Origin: Agapetus fuscipes
Taxonomy: Eukaryota > Arthropoda > Insecta > Trichoptera > Glossosomatidae
Assembly (NCBI GenBank): GCA_951799405.1
Contig: OX637342.1
Location: 16,353,298 to 16,417,297 of the forward strand
Reading direction: 5' to 3'
Length of the DNA stretch: 64,000 nt
The notes under the pieces were generated by a model that made no database searches, was not told where the DNA came from, and saw only the letters and a list, made by a program, of their open reading frames with translations. Below are positions 22,101 to 31,675 of this stretch, piece by piece. The translations under genes and the position numbers were made by a program. Each line of letters starts with the position of its first letter. Position 1 is the first letter of the stretch.

Positions 22101-24780
22101 AGAAGCCCATCGCGGACATGGACGAAACGTTCGGAAGCTCCAGCTCCCACAGACAACGGCAACAGATCCCGGAAAGTAGCTCTCCAGAATTTCAAAAGTT
22201 TTTTAAATCACCTACTAGGATTACGTCTATTGGATAATGTAGATACAATTTGCAACAACAAAATGAAACCATCCACGTAAGTAGGACAAAAAACGTAAAT
22301 AGGAACAAAACATTGATACGGGAAGAGTAAGAATTGTTGGGGAGATCAAAGTTTTTTTCGTAACCATAATATTGTGAGATAGTCTATTGAATAGGTCACT
22401 CAATGACGTTTTACTAAATTATGCACTAAAAAAAACTAATTTCACTGTCTTTTGTAATAAAAAAAACTGATAGGAGATATTTTTTGTATCTTCGGAGATA
22501 TTTAAAATCAAAACCAAGAGATCGGTTGCTGGATAATGGTTAAAAATCGCCGCCACACAACAGGTTAAATATTAAAAACAATTCACCATTTCGGTGTTTA
22601 TTTCAAACCCAAAATTAAATACTGGCGAGGGTTTCCCAGTTTTCAAAAGGAAGGAAAACCCGCTCCTTCAACAGTTGGTAAACGCCACTTCAATCAAAGT
22701 GGTTGGCATAGGGCCGGCTACCTTACCTGTAAAAATAAATATATTCCACATGCCACCCTTTCGGAAACAGCCCGGAAAGAAGTTGCACTATATGTGCTCC
22801 TTGTATAGTTTTTGTGTTGTGTTATTCATAAGCATTACCTTCGACCGGTCCGTAGTCCAGTGGCAAAACTTCGGACTCGTAAATGGAAGGATGTGGATTC
22901 AAATCCGGGCGAAACACAAATTAACCCATTTGTATTTCAAAATGTGCTCTTCGCTGGGTTGAAAAATTCATACACCTTTACCAAAGACCGGTCACTGAAA
23001 GGTCCTTCCAACCTTACAACAACTGGGTCTTGCTTGAGAATTGGGGCTTTCTACAGAGACGACCAAGCTCGCAGAGGGCTCTTGAGGTGTGATACACACA
23101 AAAACAGCGCTCACCAAATAAATCATCCTATTATTATTATTATTATTATTATTTATTTTTTTAAAATAGATTTGTGGAAAGGAATGCAATCCACCAACCT
23201 ATTTTACCTGGCCAGTTGTCTTCATGCGAAAGCAGAAGCTTGTGTGCATGCAACGGCATCTGTTGAACCATTATTAATTTATAATTTGTATTCCTTGACT
23301 TATAGGTTGTTATGAGGCTGACCACCCATATTGTAAAAAATGTTTCACTTTGCTAATGTCACCCCTGTGTAAGGGAAGGTCGGCAAAAGTTGTGGGGCTT
23401 ATGTTCATTTGAGGTTTGGATTTTATTTGTAAGTACACATTCAGCATTTGTAAGCGCGAACTACACGTGTTGGTTTGTGGGCATGCATCTGAGAGCTTTA
23501 AATGAATATATCCTTGCAACTTAGATTATAGATTATTACCTCATTGACATCTTCTTTAGCAATGCCGGCACGTTCGATGGACGCTTGGACGGCCACGGAC
23601 CCCAGCTGGGTGCAAGACATACTGGAGAGAGAGGCTCCGAAAGATCCCATAGGAGTTCTGACTGCGGATACTATAACCACGTCATTCAGGGATACTTTAC
23701 TGGCGTAGCCTCTCGAATGGAGAGAGAACAGCTGAAAAAATATGTAAAAAATAACTTAGATTGTTACTGACACTGATATATGGAAGCAAAGCATGGAAGG
23801 CAGAGTCAGATAGTAATATTTGAGAAGTATGACAGTACAAATGAATGGTTAAAAAGGAATATAAGTTAAAAGAGGATGTGAAAGTAAAGATACAAAATAA
23901 TGAGATGAGATGACCTTGACCTTGACCGGTCGATAGCTCAGTTGGTAGAGTGCTTGCATTCCATGCCGTGAGCTCGGGTTCGAATCCCACCGAGCGCGAG
24001 GGTGTCAGAAATGATTTCTCGTTTCGGTGTTTATTTCAAACCCCAAAATAATAATACCGGCAAGGTTTACTCAGCCTTCACAAGAAATGAGTACCAGCTC
24101 TCTCGGGAGCTGGGAAAACACCACTTCAACTGAAGTGGTTGGCGTAAGGCCGGCCCCCTTACCTGTAAAAATAAATAGGTTCAACTCGCCACATGCGACC
24201 CCTTCGGGGATAACGCGGCAAGAAGTTACACTATATGTGTAGCTTAGTTGCGTTGCGTAGATCTCAATGGATGAGATACACCCATACTGTAAAAAATGGT
24301 TCACTTTGCCAATGTCACCCCTGCTTCAGGGAAGGTCGGCAAGAGTTGCAGGGCTTATGTTCATTTGAGATTGGGTTTTTTATATTGTAGGTCCACATGC
24401 GGCATGTGTAAGCGCGAAATTATGCATGTCTGCTTGTGGGAATGCATTTAATATGAATCTCAAATGATACATATCTTTGCAGCTTAGATTTAGATTAGAT
24501 AAATTGCACATGTAGAAAGAATGGATGACTGACAAAGTGTATACAGTAGAAATGTGATAAAAAAAACAGAAAGAGTGACCGAGAAAAGTATGGCTTGATC
24601 AAATTGGTAAAATTATGTATGAAAGGATAGGAAAAAGTGTAAGCATGTTTGCAGAGGATCAGGCGACCCCCAGAAGAATTACGATTAGTTTCATTAAGAA
24701 ATTCTAGTCCAAAAAAAATGGGGTAATGATATGATAAAAAGTGCAATAACAACCTTAGAAAGTCCTCTAGCGTTCGCCAT
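18132..24780 (-). CDS. ACAT1: Acetyl-CoA acetyltransferase, mitochondrial type (thiolase), complete
   Basis: Condenses two acetyl-CoA to acetoacetyl-CoA, or runs in reverse in isoleucine and ketone-body breakdown. Minus-strand exons are 24780..24754 (MANARGLSK, tentative), 23731..23540 and 19154..18132, all phase 0, giving 413 aa, the normal length. The Arg/Ser-rich start ([12 protein letters not shown]) suits a mitochondrial targeting peptide. Thiolase marks are [15 protein letters not shown], the nucleophile loop [10 protein letters not shown] (Cys ~111), [14 protein letters not shown] (His ~371) and CNGGGGASS (Cys ~399), so all catalytic residues are present. The last exon alone encodes 340 residues. 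Exon 1 is the weak point: its donor AAG/GTTGTT is non-ideal, but phase, ATG context and the upstream CCAAT region agree. Intron 2 (4.4 kb) holds an antisense RT fragment and SINEs. Intron 1 holds a nested retroelement. Confidence 0.9.
19155..20699. other. Thiolase intron 2, proximal part
   Basis: Mostly AT-rich intron. Bases 19295-19520 have short matches to the foldback family (CCTTAGCAAC...). A palindrome with two kappaB-like sites lies at 19889-19914. Confidence 0.45.
19889..19914. promoter_or_regulatory. Palindromic pair of kappaB/Rel-like motifs
   Basis: GGAATTTCCC at 19889-19898 and GGGAATTTCC at 19905-19914 form a perfect inverted pair separated by six bases, within thiolase intron 2. 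Both match the GGGRNNYYCC consensus of Rel factors. No expression evidence is available; it could be chance or a hairpin. Confidence 0.3.
20705..21965 (+). pseudogene. L2/CR1-like (Daphne-type) non-LTR reverse transcriptase, 5'-truncated
   Basis: Starts inside the RT domain ([18 protein letters not shown]), then [25 protein letters not shown] and the catalytic YADDCQLY, and [13 protein letters not shown] stop and frameshift at about 21420-21430 break the frame. The rest, [24 protein letters not shown] then [12 protein letters not shown] and [10 protein letters not shown], is the usual C-terminal module. No endonuclease domain remains. It lies antisense in thiolase intron 2. A second C-terminal remnant is at 41198-41419. 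Confidence 0.9.
22078..22195 (+). repeat. Half of a hairpin repeat
   Basis: CGAAACGTTCGGAAGCTCCA and AGACAACGGCAACAGATCCC match one arm of the inverted repeat at 50924-51131. Confidence 0.65.
22196..22577. other. Intron sequence, nothing recognised
   Basis: AT-rich, with no motif of note. Confidence 0.45.
22578..22812 (+). repeat. SINE family B without its tRNA-like head
   Basis: CGGTGTTTATTTCAAACCC, the GCCACTTCAATCAAAGTGG palindrome and CTTACCTGTAAAAATAAAT match the body of the full copy at 23925. Confidence 0.75.
22846..23155 (+). repeat. SINE family C, full length
   Basis: tRNA-like head (CCGGTCCGTAGTCCAGTGGC as A-box region, GGATTCAAATCCGGG as B box), body, and (ATT)n tail at 23131-23155. 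It is not a functional tRNA because no acceptor stem can form. Confidence 0.85.
23160..23284 (+). repeat. Dispersed repeat fragment (family I)
   Basis: GATTTGTGGAAAGGAATGCA, ACCTGGCCAG and CATCTGTTGAACCA recur at 61255-61400. Confidence 0.55.
23285..23537 (+). mobile_element. Family A 3' end abutting a thiolase splice donor
   Basis: TTCCTTGACTTATAGGTTGT through the 3' UTR to the tail TTAGATTATAGATTATTA. The tail ends where thiolase exon 2 (minus strand) finishes at 23540, so the donor GTAATA is followed at once by retroelement sequence. Confidence 0.8.
23540..23731 (-). CDS. ACAT1: Thiolase exon 2 (N-terminal thiolase fold)
   Basis: Acceptor ATTTTTTCAG before 23731 and donor GAG/GTAATA after 23540, giving 64 codons in phase 0. 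Encodes the end of the targeting peptide and [20 protein letters not shown]. Confidence 0.9.
23925..24252 (+). repeat. SINE family B, full length reference copy
   Basis: The tRNA-like head has CGATAGCTCAGTTGGTAGAG (A box) and GGGTTCGAATCCCACC (B box). The body contains GTTTCGGTGTTTATTTCAAA and a palindrome around AACTGAAGTGGTTGG, ending at ACTATATGTGTAGCTTAGTT. An opposite-strand full copy is at 46077-46420. Confidence 0.85.
24255..24500 (+). repeat. Family A 3' UTR and TTAGAT tail
   Basis: CCCATACTGTAAAAAATGGT to GCAGCTTAGATTTAGATTAG, following the SINE B within the split RT remnant. Confidence 0.8.
24754..24780 (-). CDS. ACAT1: Probable thiolase first coding exon
   Basis: ATGGCGAACGCTAGAGGACT on the minus strand gives MANARGLSK, ending at AAG/GTTGTT in phase 0 to join [12 protein letters not shown]. 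It is basic, lacks acidic residues and is followed by Ser/Arg/Tyr, as in a mitochondrial presequence. Only transcript data would prove it. Confidence 0.5.
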
Positions 24781-25100
24781 CGTGAATAAATTCAGTCAAT
24801 CAAATTTAATTGTGTTAAATATGGACAACACGCAAACAAAATGGTTTGATAATAATGAAGATTAACTGAACTTCGACCATGCCTAGGAAACTTATGGCAT
24901 ATTTTGGTTCCTGGCAACATTATTTGGGTAGTTATTCACAGTCACGGTTTCTCCGACCAATCAGAGCTCCGATTGGGTCACATGTCTGGTCACGAGGTAT
25001 ACCGCCAGTCCCCATGTGGCGGCCATTTGTGTTTTTGCAATCTACGCAAGGAGCGCTTCCCTTTTGAAAATTCTTTAAATTTTGTGATTTGGCAATTTAC
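24781..25100. promoter_or_regulatory. Candidate divergent promoter with inverted CCAAT boxes
   Basis: Contains CCAAT at 24957-24961 and ATTGG (CCAAT on the other strand) at 24972-24976, ten bases apart. The region is less AT-rich than its surroundings and lies between the thiolase ATG (24780, minus) and a THAP-like ATG (25101, plus). Confidence 0.45.
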
Positions 25101-25260
25101 AATGTCCAGTCGCCGTTGTTGTGTACCTCATTGTTTTAATACGGAGTTAAAGTAATCGGATTCGTTTCTATTTCACGATTAGTATTGTACTTACTGGAAA
25201 AAACAAAAAGTTTGGGTGAACTGTACTTTTTGTATGAAATGAAGGACTGTACTTTTTGTA
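25101..25260 (+). pseudogene. THAP-domain remnant
   Basis: The ATG at 25101 opens MSSRRCCVPHCFNTELK then a stop. MSxRRCCVPxC is the usual start of a C2CH THAP zinc finger (P-element transposases and their host relatives). Weak THAP-like residues (SDSFLFHD, WKKQK) follow with stops, so it is either a decayed copy or a short first exon with an unseen donor. Confidence 0.4.
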
Positions 25261-25811
25261 TGAAATGAAGAACTGTTTTTTTAGAAAAGTTGTACTTTAT
25301 AAGTGTGAAATGTGTCTTCTTGTGGGAATACATTTAGTGTAAATCTTAAATGTGATATATCTTTTCAACATCAGATTATGGACATAATTATTAAATTTGA
25401 ATTGAGCAAGTCACAATGTATATATTATGATAGAAAAATAAGTAATAACACATTAAAAAAGAAGAAAATGTATTTATAACATAAATGTAATTTATAATCA
25501 ATTGTTGTAATGTAATTGAGTTGTGCTATTTGAAGTTTTTTTTTTAAATAAAATATGTTTTACCATCTTCAATTGTTTTTATTTACTTCGCCAACTGAGT
25601 AGAACAGTAATAATATAGAATGATATTATGATGATAATTTAGTATTGTCTAGACACGTAGGGTAGTTACTGGCGCTACCCATCGTTTCATATATAAATAA
25701 TACTACTTGGTTACATTTTTTTTGTTCTAAGACCGCCCTCTATAAACCTACAATACTCTGTGACTTCGACCCCGAAGAAAAAACTAGAGCGATTTTTTTG
25801 ACACTGACAGC
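25261..25811. other. Unassigned, with a family A scrap
   Basis: Bases 25320-25385 match the family A tail region. 25739-25763 repeat the end motif of the 0.8-kb element at 26946-27757. Bases 25804-25811 are CTGACAGC, the left flank of the composite segment. Confidence 0.5.
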
Positions 25812-26369
25812 CAGTGTTGCCACCTTAGTTTTAGGAATTGGAGCTAAAAAGGGCTCGATCGGGCTAAAACGAGCACAAAAAGAGTTGGTGTAAAAAAAAG
25901 GCTAAAAAAACACCTGGACTAATGATTTCAATTATGTATTTATTTTTTAGTATGAATCACAATATTTTTTTTCAAAATTAGGTTCAAAAATTAAAAACAT
26001 TAGTTATTTTACAAACTAAAATTAACAAATTTTCCGTTTAGAATCATTTAGTTGCCATAGATAATATCTATGTTAGACATAGATAACATAACATAGATAA
26101 CATATTATGTTGCCATAATCGAACAAATGGTATCTACAAAAAAAAAACAATATAAATATTATATATATATTGTTTTTTTTGACAAAATTGACAAAAATCG
26201 CGAAAGTTCGATGTTAGCATGGCGCTAATTTCAGATTTTCGTACAATATTTTCAAGTAAATGAAAAGGGCTAGATAGCCCTTTTCGGGCTAAATCATTAA
26301 ACAACGAGCTGTTCACCTACAGTAAAAAGTGCTAGATCTAGCCCCAAAAGGGCTAAGGTGGCAACACTG
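25812..26369 (+). mobile_element. hAT-like MITE (family E), left boundary copy
   Basis: Perfect 17-base terminal inverted repeats and internal runs GGGCTAGATAGCCC and CTAGATCTAGCCCC. About 90% similar by eye to 35131-35623. No coding capacity. Confidence 0.8.
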
Positions 26370-26386
26370 AGCCACTCACAGAAGCC

Positions 26387-26809
26387 TAGGGATAGGCGAA
26401 ATATATCGATATATCAAAAGTACCGATATTTTTTTTTTAAATATCGATATTTCTCTCGATATTAGAAATATCGATATCTCGATAATTTTTTTCAAGTATC
26501 AAAATCGTATCAAAAACGATTTTTTTTTTTCAAATGTGACTGCTCCCAACACTTTATAGGTGGCTGTGTTTGGAAGCCAACATTTTTACGGAGCAAATCG
26601 CAAGTATCCCTCCCCCCGTCGACAGACTTTTTGGCCAAAAATTGCGAAATTTTGAGACCTTACCCGTCAGCGACCGATACTTTTTCTTTGAAAATTTCGA
26701 TATTTTTTTTCATCGATATATCGATATTTTTTCCTCGATATATTTCGATAGTGTTTAAAAATATCGATTCGATATATATCGATATTTTTTTCTCATTTGC
26801 CCATCCCTA
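26387..26809. mobile_element. hAT-type MITE filled with ATCGAT-rich repeats, perfect 8-bp target duplication
   Basis: Ends TAGGGATAGGCGAAATA and CATTTGCCCATCCCTA, flanked on both sides by CAGAAGCC (26379-26386 and 26810-26817). Both subterminal regions are dense in ATCGATAT/CGATATAT. Confidence 0.85.
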
Positions 26810-26945
26810 CAGAAGCCACTCTATGGCTTTGAGGTAGGTACATACTTCGAAACCCCGTTCCCCGTCTTTCTTGCTTCGCTGCCACAACAAGTACCTCTTC
26901 GGACTTTGATCTTGTATGCGTGTGTATAAACACGCGACACGCGGG

Positions 26946-27757
26946 CATGCCTAAGAATCTTCCATACAAACGATATTGACCACAAGCTTCCTTACACTAC
27001 CAGTAGATAATGCTTTATTGGTTCTTGTCCACAATAATAGTAGGAAACTACTGTTTGGTATTACCGATATTCCCTTGACAGCCAAAATGGCGCCCACAGA
27101 TAACGCTTGCTTGGCGTGGGGTCGTAAGTTTTTAACCGTTGAATGCTGTTTTTTGCTGTTTTCACAGGCGTTAAATTGTGCAAAAAGTTATTTGAAAAGA
27201 ACATAATACTTTGTGAGTGAAAAAAGTGCGTGAAAATGGTGTATAGGTGGCAGGTGCCGGACAACGTATTTCCGTCGTAACCTCAAAAAAATTCGTTCAC
27301 AAATATAAGACAGCTATAAAGTACAAAAAACCTTCATGTTTTTGTTACGTTCCAGCTAAAAAATACTAGTGCCTCTAAATAAACTTTAATTGACATCAAA
27401 CTTTCAAAATGATTTACATTATTTTAACCTAATTTGCCAAAACTTTAATTACCTTAATTTAGCTTAAAACCAAAATGTAGTTCGGTGTATTATTTAAGAA
27501 TGTATATTTGTGTAAACTTGTATATTTTATTTTAAAAGATATAAATTTTTAAAACAAAAAAAACTTTTATTTGACATGACCTCACCATTAGTTTCCTATA
27601 ATATAAAAAATATTTGAAATAAATTTTAGGTATAAGTGATATTATACATTCCATAATATTATCAAAAGCTTCCATATAAAACTCATAGGTGGCCAAGATT
27701 CGGGCATTCCCCTTTTTTTTATTCAGTGGGATCTCTATAAACCTATAATACTCTGTG
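26946..27757 (+). mobile_element. 0.8-kb non-autonomous element with 8-bp target duplication, copy 1
   Basis: Starts CATGCCTAAGAATCTTCC and ends ATAATACTCTGTG, flanked by CACGCGGG at 26938-26945 and 27758-27765. A minus-oriented copy is at 56960-57760. Short open frames (e.g. 76 codons at 26976) occur in both copies but show no motif. Confidence 0.85.
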
Positions 27758-27765
27758 CACGCGGG

Positions 27766-28127
27766 TATACCCACACCACTATATTCATATATTGTTATCT
27801 GCCCTGATATTATTAATATATATTATTATTATCGCTAAAGCTGTCAAAATAAAACGATTATATTTTGCACAATATTTATTTATTCAAGAAAGATTAGTCA
27901 TACAATCACAAAAATATACACTGTGTAAAGAAAAAAATAAATAAAAAAACACAAATGATATTGCAAAAATAAACTAAGTAGGTAGGTAAACAATACCTGT
28001 CAGAGAAGATATTTTCAAGGACACTGGCATTCTGTATCTGTATTTCTTGCAAAAGTTTTGGATCCCTGATGATTGTCCTCTGATGATGGTCTGAGGATCG
28101 GAAATGTTTATAATATGAAATCTATAC
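27766..28127. other. Unassigned AT-rich stretch
   Basis: Nothing recognised. Confidence 0.5.
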
Positions 28128-28330
28128 ACTTTACTTTCACTTTCTTCGGCTTATCAGCCTTTAAGGATTCAGGGACTCCTGCACCACAATCCTCCAGGAC
28201 TCTGCCTTGTGCTGCTTCCCTCCATGGTCCCCTCACTCCCAAAACTTCGGCGTCGGCTTCGAAGTTCTCTGCCCACCGCATCCTCGTCTACGTGGTGCAG
28301 CTATCCCGCACGTCATGGCGAGAGACTTTT
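28128..28330 (-). pseudogene. RTE-like ORF C-terminus remnant
   Basis: The minus strand reads MRWAENFEADAEVLGVRGPW then AAQGRVLEDCGAGVPES, parallel to the plus-strand remnant at 5640-5800. Confidence 0.65.
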
Positions 28331-28825
28331 CTTGAAAGTTGGAAACCTTTATGAAGAAAAGTATGATCGCCTGCTTTCAGATAACGCTGACAAGAAAGCC
28401 TTTCTTCATCACAACCTGCCTCTTTTAGATTTTAAATATTCATATAGATGTAAGAAATGAAAACTTAACCTTTTAAAATTAAATTTGTACTTAAAATGTT
28501 TTTATGAATTACAATGAAACTATACACATTCAATGAAATAAAACTAAACTCTGGTAGTTGTGAGATGCAGGAGTCACTGTCTCACTCTGAATTAATTACA
28601 ATATATGTATACTAAGGGCTCCGCCCCTGGCTGCTACGCAGCCCAACCCCTTAACATTTGTCAATGTGTACATTGCACATAGTTATTTTGCATTAAAAAT
28701 TGTTATATTGTAATACATGTAAAATAAAAAATGCCTTTTGTATAAAATAAAATTTAATTTTTTGTCTTTTTAAAGAAAAAAACTAAAAGCAAATAAAAAA
28801 AAACGGAACAGGTTTTAATTTGCTC
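28331..28825. other. Unassigned; short open frame of unknown status
   Basis: The plus strand at 28340-28460 reads KVGNLYEEKYDRLLSDNADK then FLHHNLPLLDFKY and a stop. It looks protein-like but has no start, splice signal or recognised family, so it is not called. Confidence 0.3.
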
Positions 28826-29195
28826 CATCATTGTCCTTGACTTATAGGTTGGTATGAGGCTGACCACCCACTCTGTTAAAAAATATTGCACTTTGCCAAT
28901 GTCACCCCTGTTCCAGGGAAGGTTGGCAAAAGTTACAGTGAAAAGTTTGTTTGTGGGCATGAATTGTATATGAGCTTTGAATCTTTAAATATCCTTGCAA
29001 CTGAGATTAAAGTCCTCTGTTTCAGGGAAAGTCGGCAAGAGTTGCGGGGCTTCTGTTCATTTGAGATTGGGTTTTTATGTTGTAAGTCCACATGCAGTAT
29101 GTGTAAGCGCGAACATATAAGTACGTGTCTGCTTGTGGGAATGCATTTATTATGAAACTCAAATGTATCATAGCTTTGCAACTTAGATTACAGAT
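28826..29195 (+). repeat. Two overlapping family A 3' ends
   Basis: One copy runs 28826-29010 with an internal deletion. A second fragment, 29013-29195, starts at CTGTTTCAGGGAAAGTCGG and ends in CTTAGATTACAGAT. Confidence 0.75.
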
Positions 29196-29504
29196 TTAAA
29201 TCCATTTTTATTTTGTTTAATTTTTTTTAATTTGCATCAAATAAAAAAAATATATCATAAATTAATATGTATGTATTATAAAAAAAACTTTCCAGTTTTG
29301 CCGCTAGATGTCTATATTTTCTTAATACATTTTCATACATTTCGATATAAAAAATATACGTTTTTCAGAAATTATAATTCTTACTTATACTAAATACTAC
29401 TGTTATACAGAATTTGGTTATACAGAACTATAGAACAGTGTACTCTCACTTGTTGTTGTATGATATTATATTTATGGATTATAGATGAAATTACAGATAA
29501 TCCC
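29196..29504. other. Unassigned AT-rich stretch
   Basis: Nothing recognised. Confidence 0.5.
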
Positions 29505-29542
29505 CAGCAAATGGTTTATGTCGAGTAAGTTTATGTGATTTC
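29505..29542 (-). pseudogene. Zinc-finger array remnant left of the hAT insertion
   Basis: Minus-strand remnants of KSHKLT and HKPFA continue the finger decayed at 31319-31360. GTGATTTC at 29535-29542 is the target duplication. It shows the array once continued through the insertion site. Confidence 0.65.
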
Positions 29543-30114
29543 CAAAGCTGGGCATTAACTCTTTAATCTGTTATTGTTAATTAAGTTAAGCCGAAAAAAT
29601 ATCAACGGTTTACTTACCTTCCGTTAAATTAAATTTCCGTTAAGTTAAGACCGTTACATGCCGCTGACAGCATTTATAATTGCGCGCCGCCCACACCACA
29701 CTGGCTAGGTACCTACCCTACTGCTGTAGTGTAGGTACTGAACTGAGCATGGCGCGGCGCAGCTGCCTGCCGCCATCATCACGCTCACTCACGAACGGCA
29801 AACCCAGCAAACTCGGCAAACTGATTGCAAAACGCAACGTACCCGAATGAACTGTAACTAAGTGCGAGTGAAATGCAATTATCTGAGAGGCTTGGGTGGG
29901 GAGTGAGCGAGCAGTAGATATGGTGGACGGACGGATTGGCGGGATTTGTTTTTGTTTCATTCTGTACTTGTTCTTACACAGTTGTGCTGTGAATATAACC
30001 TCAAATTAATAACAAAATTAAAATATTTTTGCCCAAGTTTAACTGATTGGTGTAATTATGGCTACAGCATATCAAGAAAGTACTGATCTAGTGCGTGTAC
30101 GCAATATCTGTTTA

Positions 30115-30995
30115 ACCAGGAGCAGTGTCAAGATCCTTGGCCACATCTAAATGATTATGTTGCCTTTAAATCAAGATTGGGAGAAAAAATTATCTATGAA
30201 TGCAAACTGTGTTTACCTAAACAGGCTACAATAAAGGCTCACATTTCCAGCATTATTAACCTGAAACAACATTTCAAGAGAACACATGCATCTAAATATG
30301 TACAGTTCAAAGAAAAAGTAAAAGTAGGATCAACTCGTGGGAAAAAGAAAACCAGTTCGCAGCCCTCCTCAAGTGCTGATGTTAGTTCTGATGCACGTAT
30401 CAGTAGCAGCGATTTGTTTCCACCTCCATCTAATAAAAGGACACGTCAACAAAGTATTGGTGAATCGTTTGGTATTGTATCTACTGGCAGTGGCGTATCT
30501 ACTGGCAGTGGCGTATCTACTGGCAGTGGCGTATCTACTGGCAGTGGCGTATCTACTGGCAGTGGCGTATCTACTGGCAGTGGCGTATCCCAAGCTAGTG
30601 TGGACCGATGTATTGTGAACTTTTTTGTCTCCAACATGATTTCATTACATGTTGTAGAATCCGAAAGCTTTGAAATACTTCTTAAAACGTTAAATCCCAG
30701 TAAAAGTACAATCTCGAGAAGGACATTGGGGAGACGAATAGTTGATTTGTATGCAAATTTTTGCAATTTTCAAACATTTGCAATCCAAAGACTGTGTTAC
30801 TGACGCAGCATTTCTGGGTAAACCGGTTATTATAAAATTGTTTATAAAATATAACACGGCTATAGGTACCATCAAGTGCAGCAGTCGAAAGACTTTTCTC
30901 AACAGGAAAAGACATTTTAAGAGCAAAACGATCCTCGCTCTCCGATGACAATTTTAATATGCTGATGTTCTTAAAAGGGAACATGCACCTAACTA
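30115..30995 (+). pseudogene. Deleted hAT transposase: BED finger joined to C-terminal dimerisation region
   Basis: From about 30117 the frame reads QDPWPHLNDYVAF then YECKLC and LKQHFKRTHASKY, a BED-type zinc finger (C..C...H....H). A basic/Ser-rich linker follows. Then comes a six-fold in-frame repeat VSTGSG (30476-30590, 18-bp unit), and CIVNFFVSNMISLHVVESE, a typical start of the hAT core. After CNFQTF the frame ends. In another frame 30870-30990 gives PSSAAVERLFSTGKDILRAK then NMLMFLKGNMHL, the hAT C-terminal dimerisation block. The DDE-bearing middle is absent, so it cannot encode an active transposase. Confidence 0.9.
30476..30590 (+). repeat. Six tandem copies of an 18-bp unit
   Basis: GTATCTACTGGCAGTGGC repeated six times, in frame, encoding VSTGSG. 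The units are identical to each other, so the expansion is recent. Confidence 0.95.
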
Positions 30996-31318
30996 AATAA
31001 ATAAGAAATTAATAAATGTAGTGTTGATTTAATTTTCTTTTAATTGAAATAAGAGTTCATCGGTGAAATAAATACTTACAATTATTACTCGTTTTATTTA
31101 CTTGTATAGCAAATCCAAGTCCCTTCAACCCTTCAATTATTAAATACCTAACCTACCACTTTCTAGGTAAAACTATGTATTTGTTAACTTTAACGACTAA
31201 CTTTTAACTTACGTTATTTTTTGTACATCTAACGCTTTAACGTTTAACGACGTAAACTTTTCGAGCAATTATAAGCGATTAACAAAGTAAATTGTTTGAT
31301 TAACGGTGCCCAGCTTTG

Positions 31319-31675
31319 GTGATTTCAAATAACCTGACCTTGCAGCTCTATAATCACACTGGTCACAAAAAAATTGTTAGTTTATGTCTTTTCAAAACCC
31401 CTAACAGTGAAGCTTTAAAATCACACTGATCACATGCAAATGATTTATGGCCAGAGTGTATTAGTTTGTCTTTACAAAGTATTTAAAGCTGTAGCTTTAT
31501 AATCACACTGATCACAACCAAATGGTTTATGCCCAGAGTGTGTTAGTTTATGTGATTTCAAATTAGCTGCCTGTGAAACTTAATAATCACACTGATCACA
31601 TGCAAATGGTGTATGGCCAGAGTGTGTTAGTTTATGTCTTTTTAAAGAACCTGAATATGAAACTTTATAATCACA
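31319..31675 (-). pseudogene. Decayed 3' extension of the C2H2 array
   Basis: Beyond the stop at 31676-31678 the same frame continues with CDYKVSYSGSLKRHKLTH, then FACDQCDY-stop-VSQAANLKSHK and FGCDQCDYKATALNTL. A 2-bp loss shifts the frame, and FACDQCDFKASLLGVLKRH follows, then a finger broken by the hAT insertion (CDQCDYRAARSGYLKSH). At least five finger units are recognisable, with two nonsense changes (one CAG to TAG, one AAA to TAA) and indels. Confidence 0.85.

Larger units (their letters stand above)
23766..24690 (+). pseudogene. Non-LTR RT C-terminal remnant split by SINE and family A insertions
   Basis: The first part (23766-23908) reads [12 protein letters not shown] then [13 protein letters not shown]. 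The second (24503-24690) resumes with CACATGTAGAAAGAATGGATG, i.e. HVERMDD. The same motifs are contiguous in the copy at 7950-8545. Between them lie a SINE B (23925-24252) and a family A end (24255-24500). All of it is within thiolase intron 1. Confidence 0.65.
29543..31318 (+). mobile_element. hAT transposon, internally deleted, perfect 8-bp target duplication
   Basis: The 1,776-bp element has 12-base terminal inverted repeats CAAAGCTGGGCA and GTGATTTC on both flanks (29535-29542 and 31319-31326). Inside are a BED-finger N-terminus and a hAT dimerisation C-terminus on the plus strand. The catalytic centre is missing. It lies in the 3' zinc-finger array remnant. Confidence 0.93.

Noticed and set aside
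23930..24000. tRNA gene
   Set aside because: A and B boxes are present but no acceptor stem pairs, and the sequence continues into a repeated SINE body. The same applies at 22846, 34612, 42446, 46595 and 61425.
30369..30593. Minus-strand and other-frame ORFs across the 18-bp repeat
   Set aside because: All frames stay open across a repeat of 18 bp without stops. Only the BED-continuing frame has domain support.
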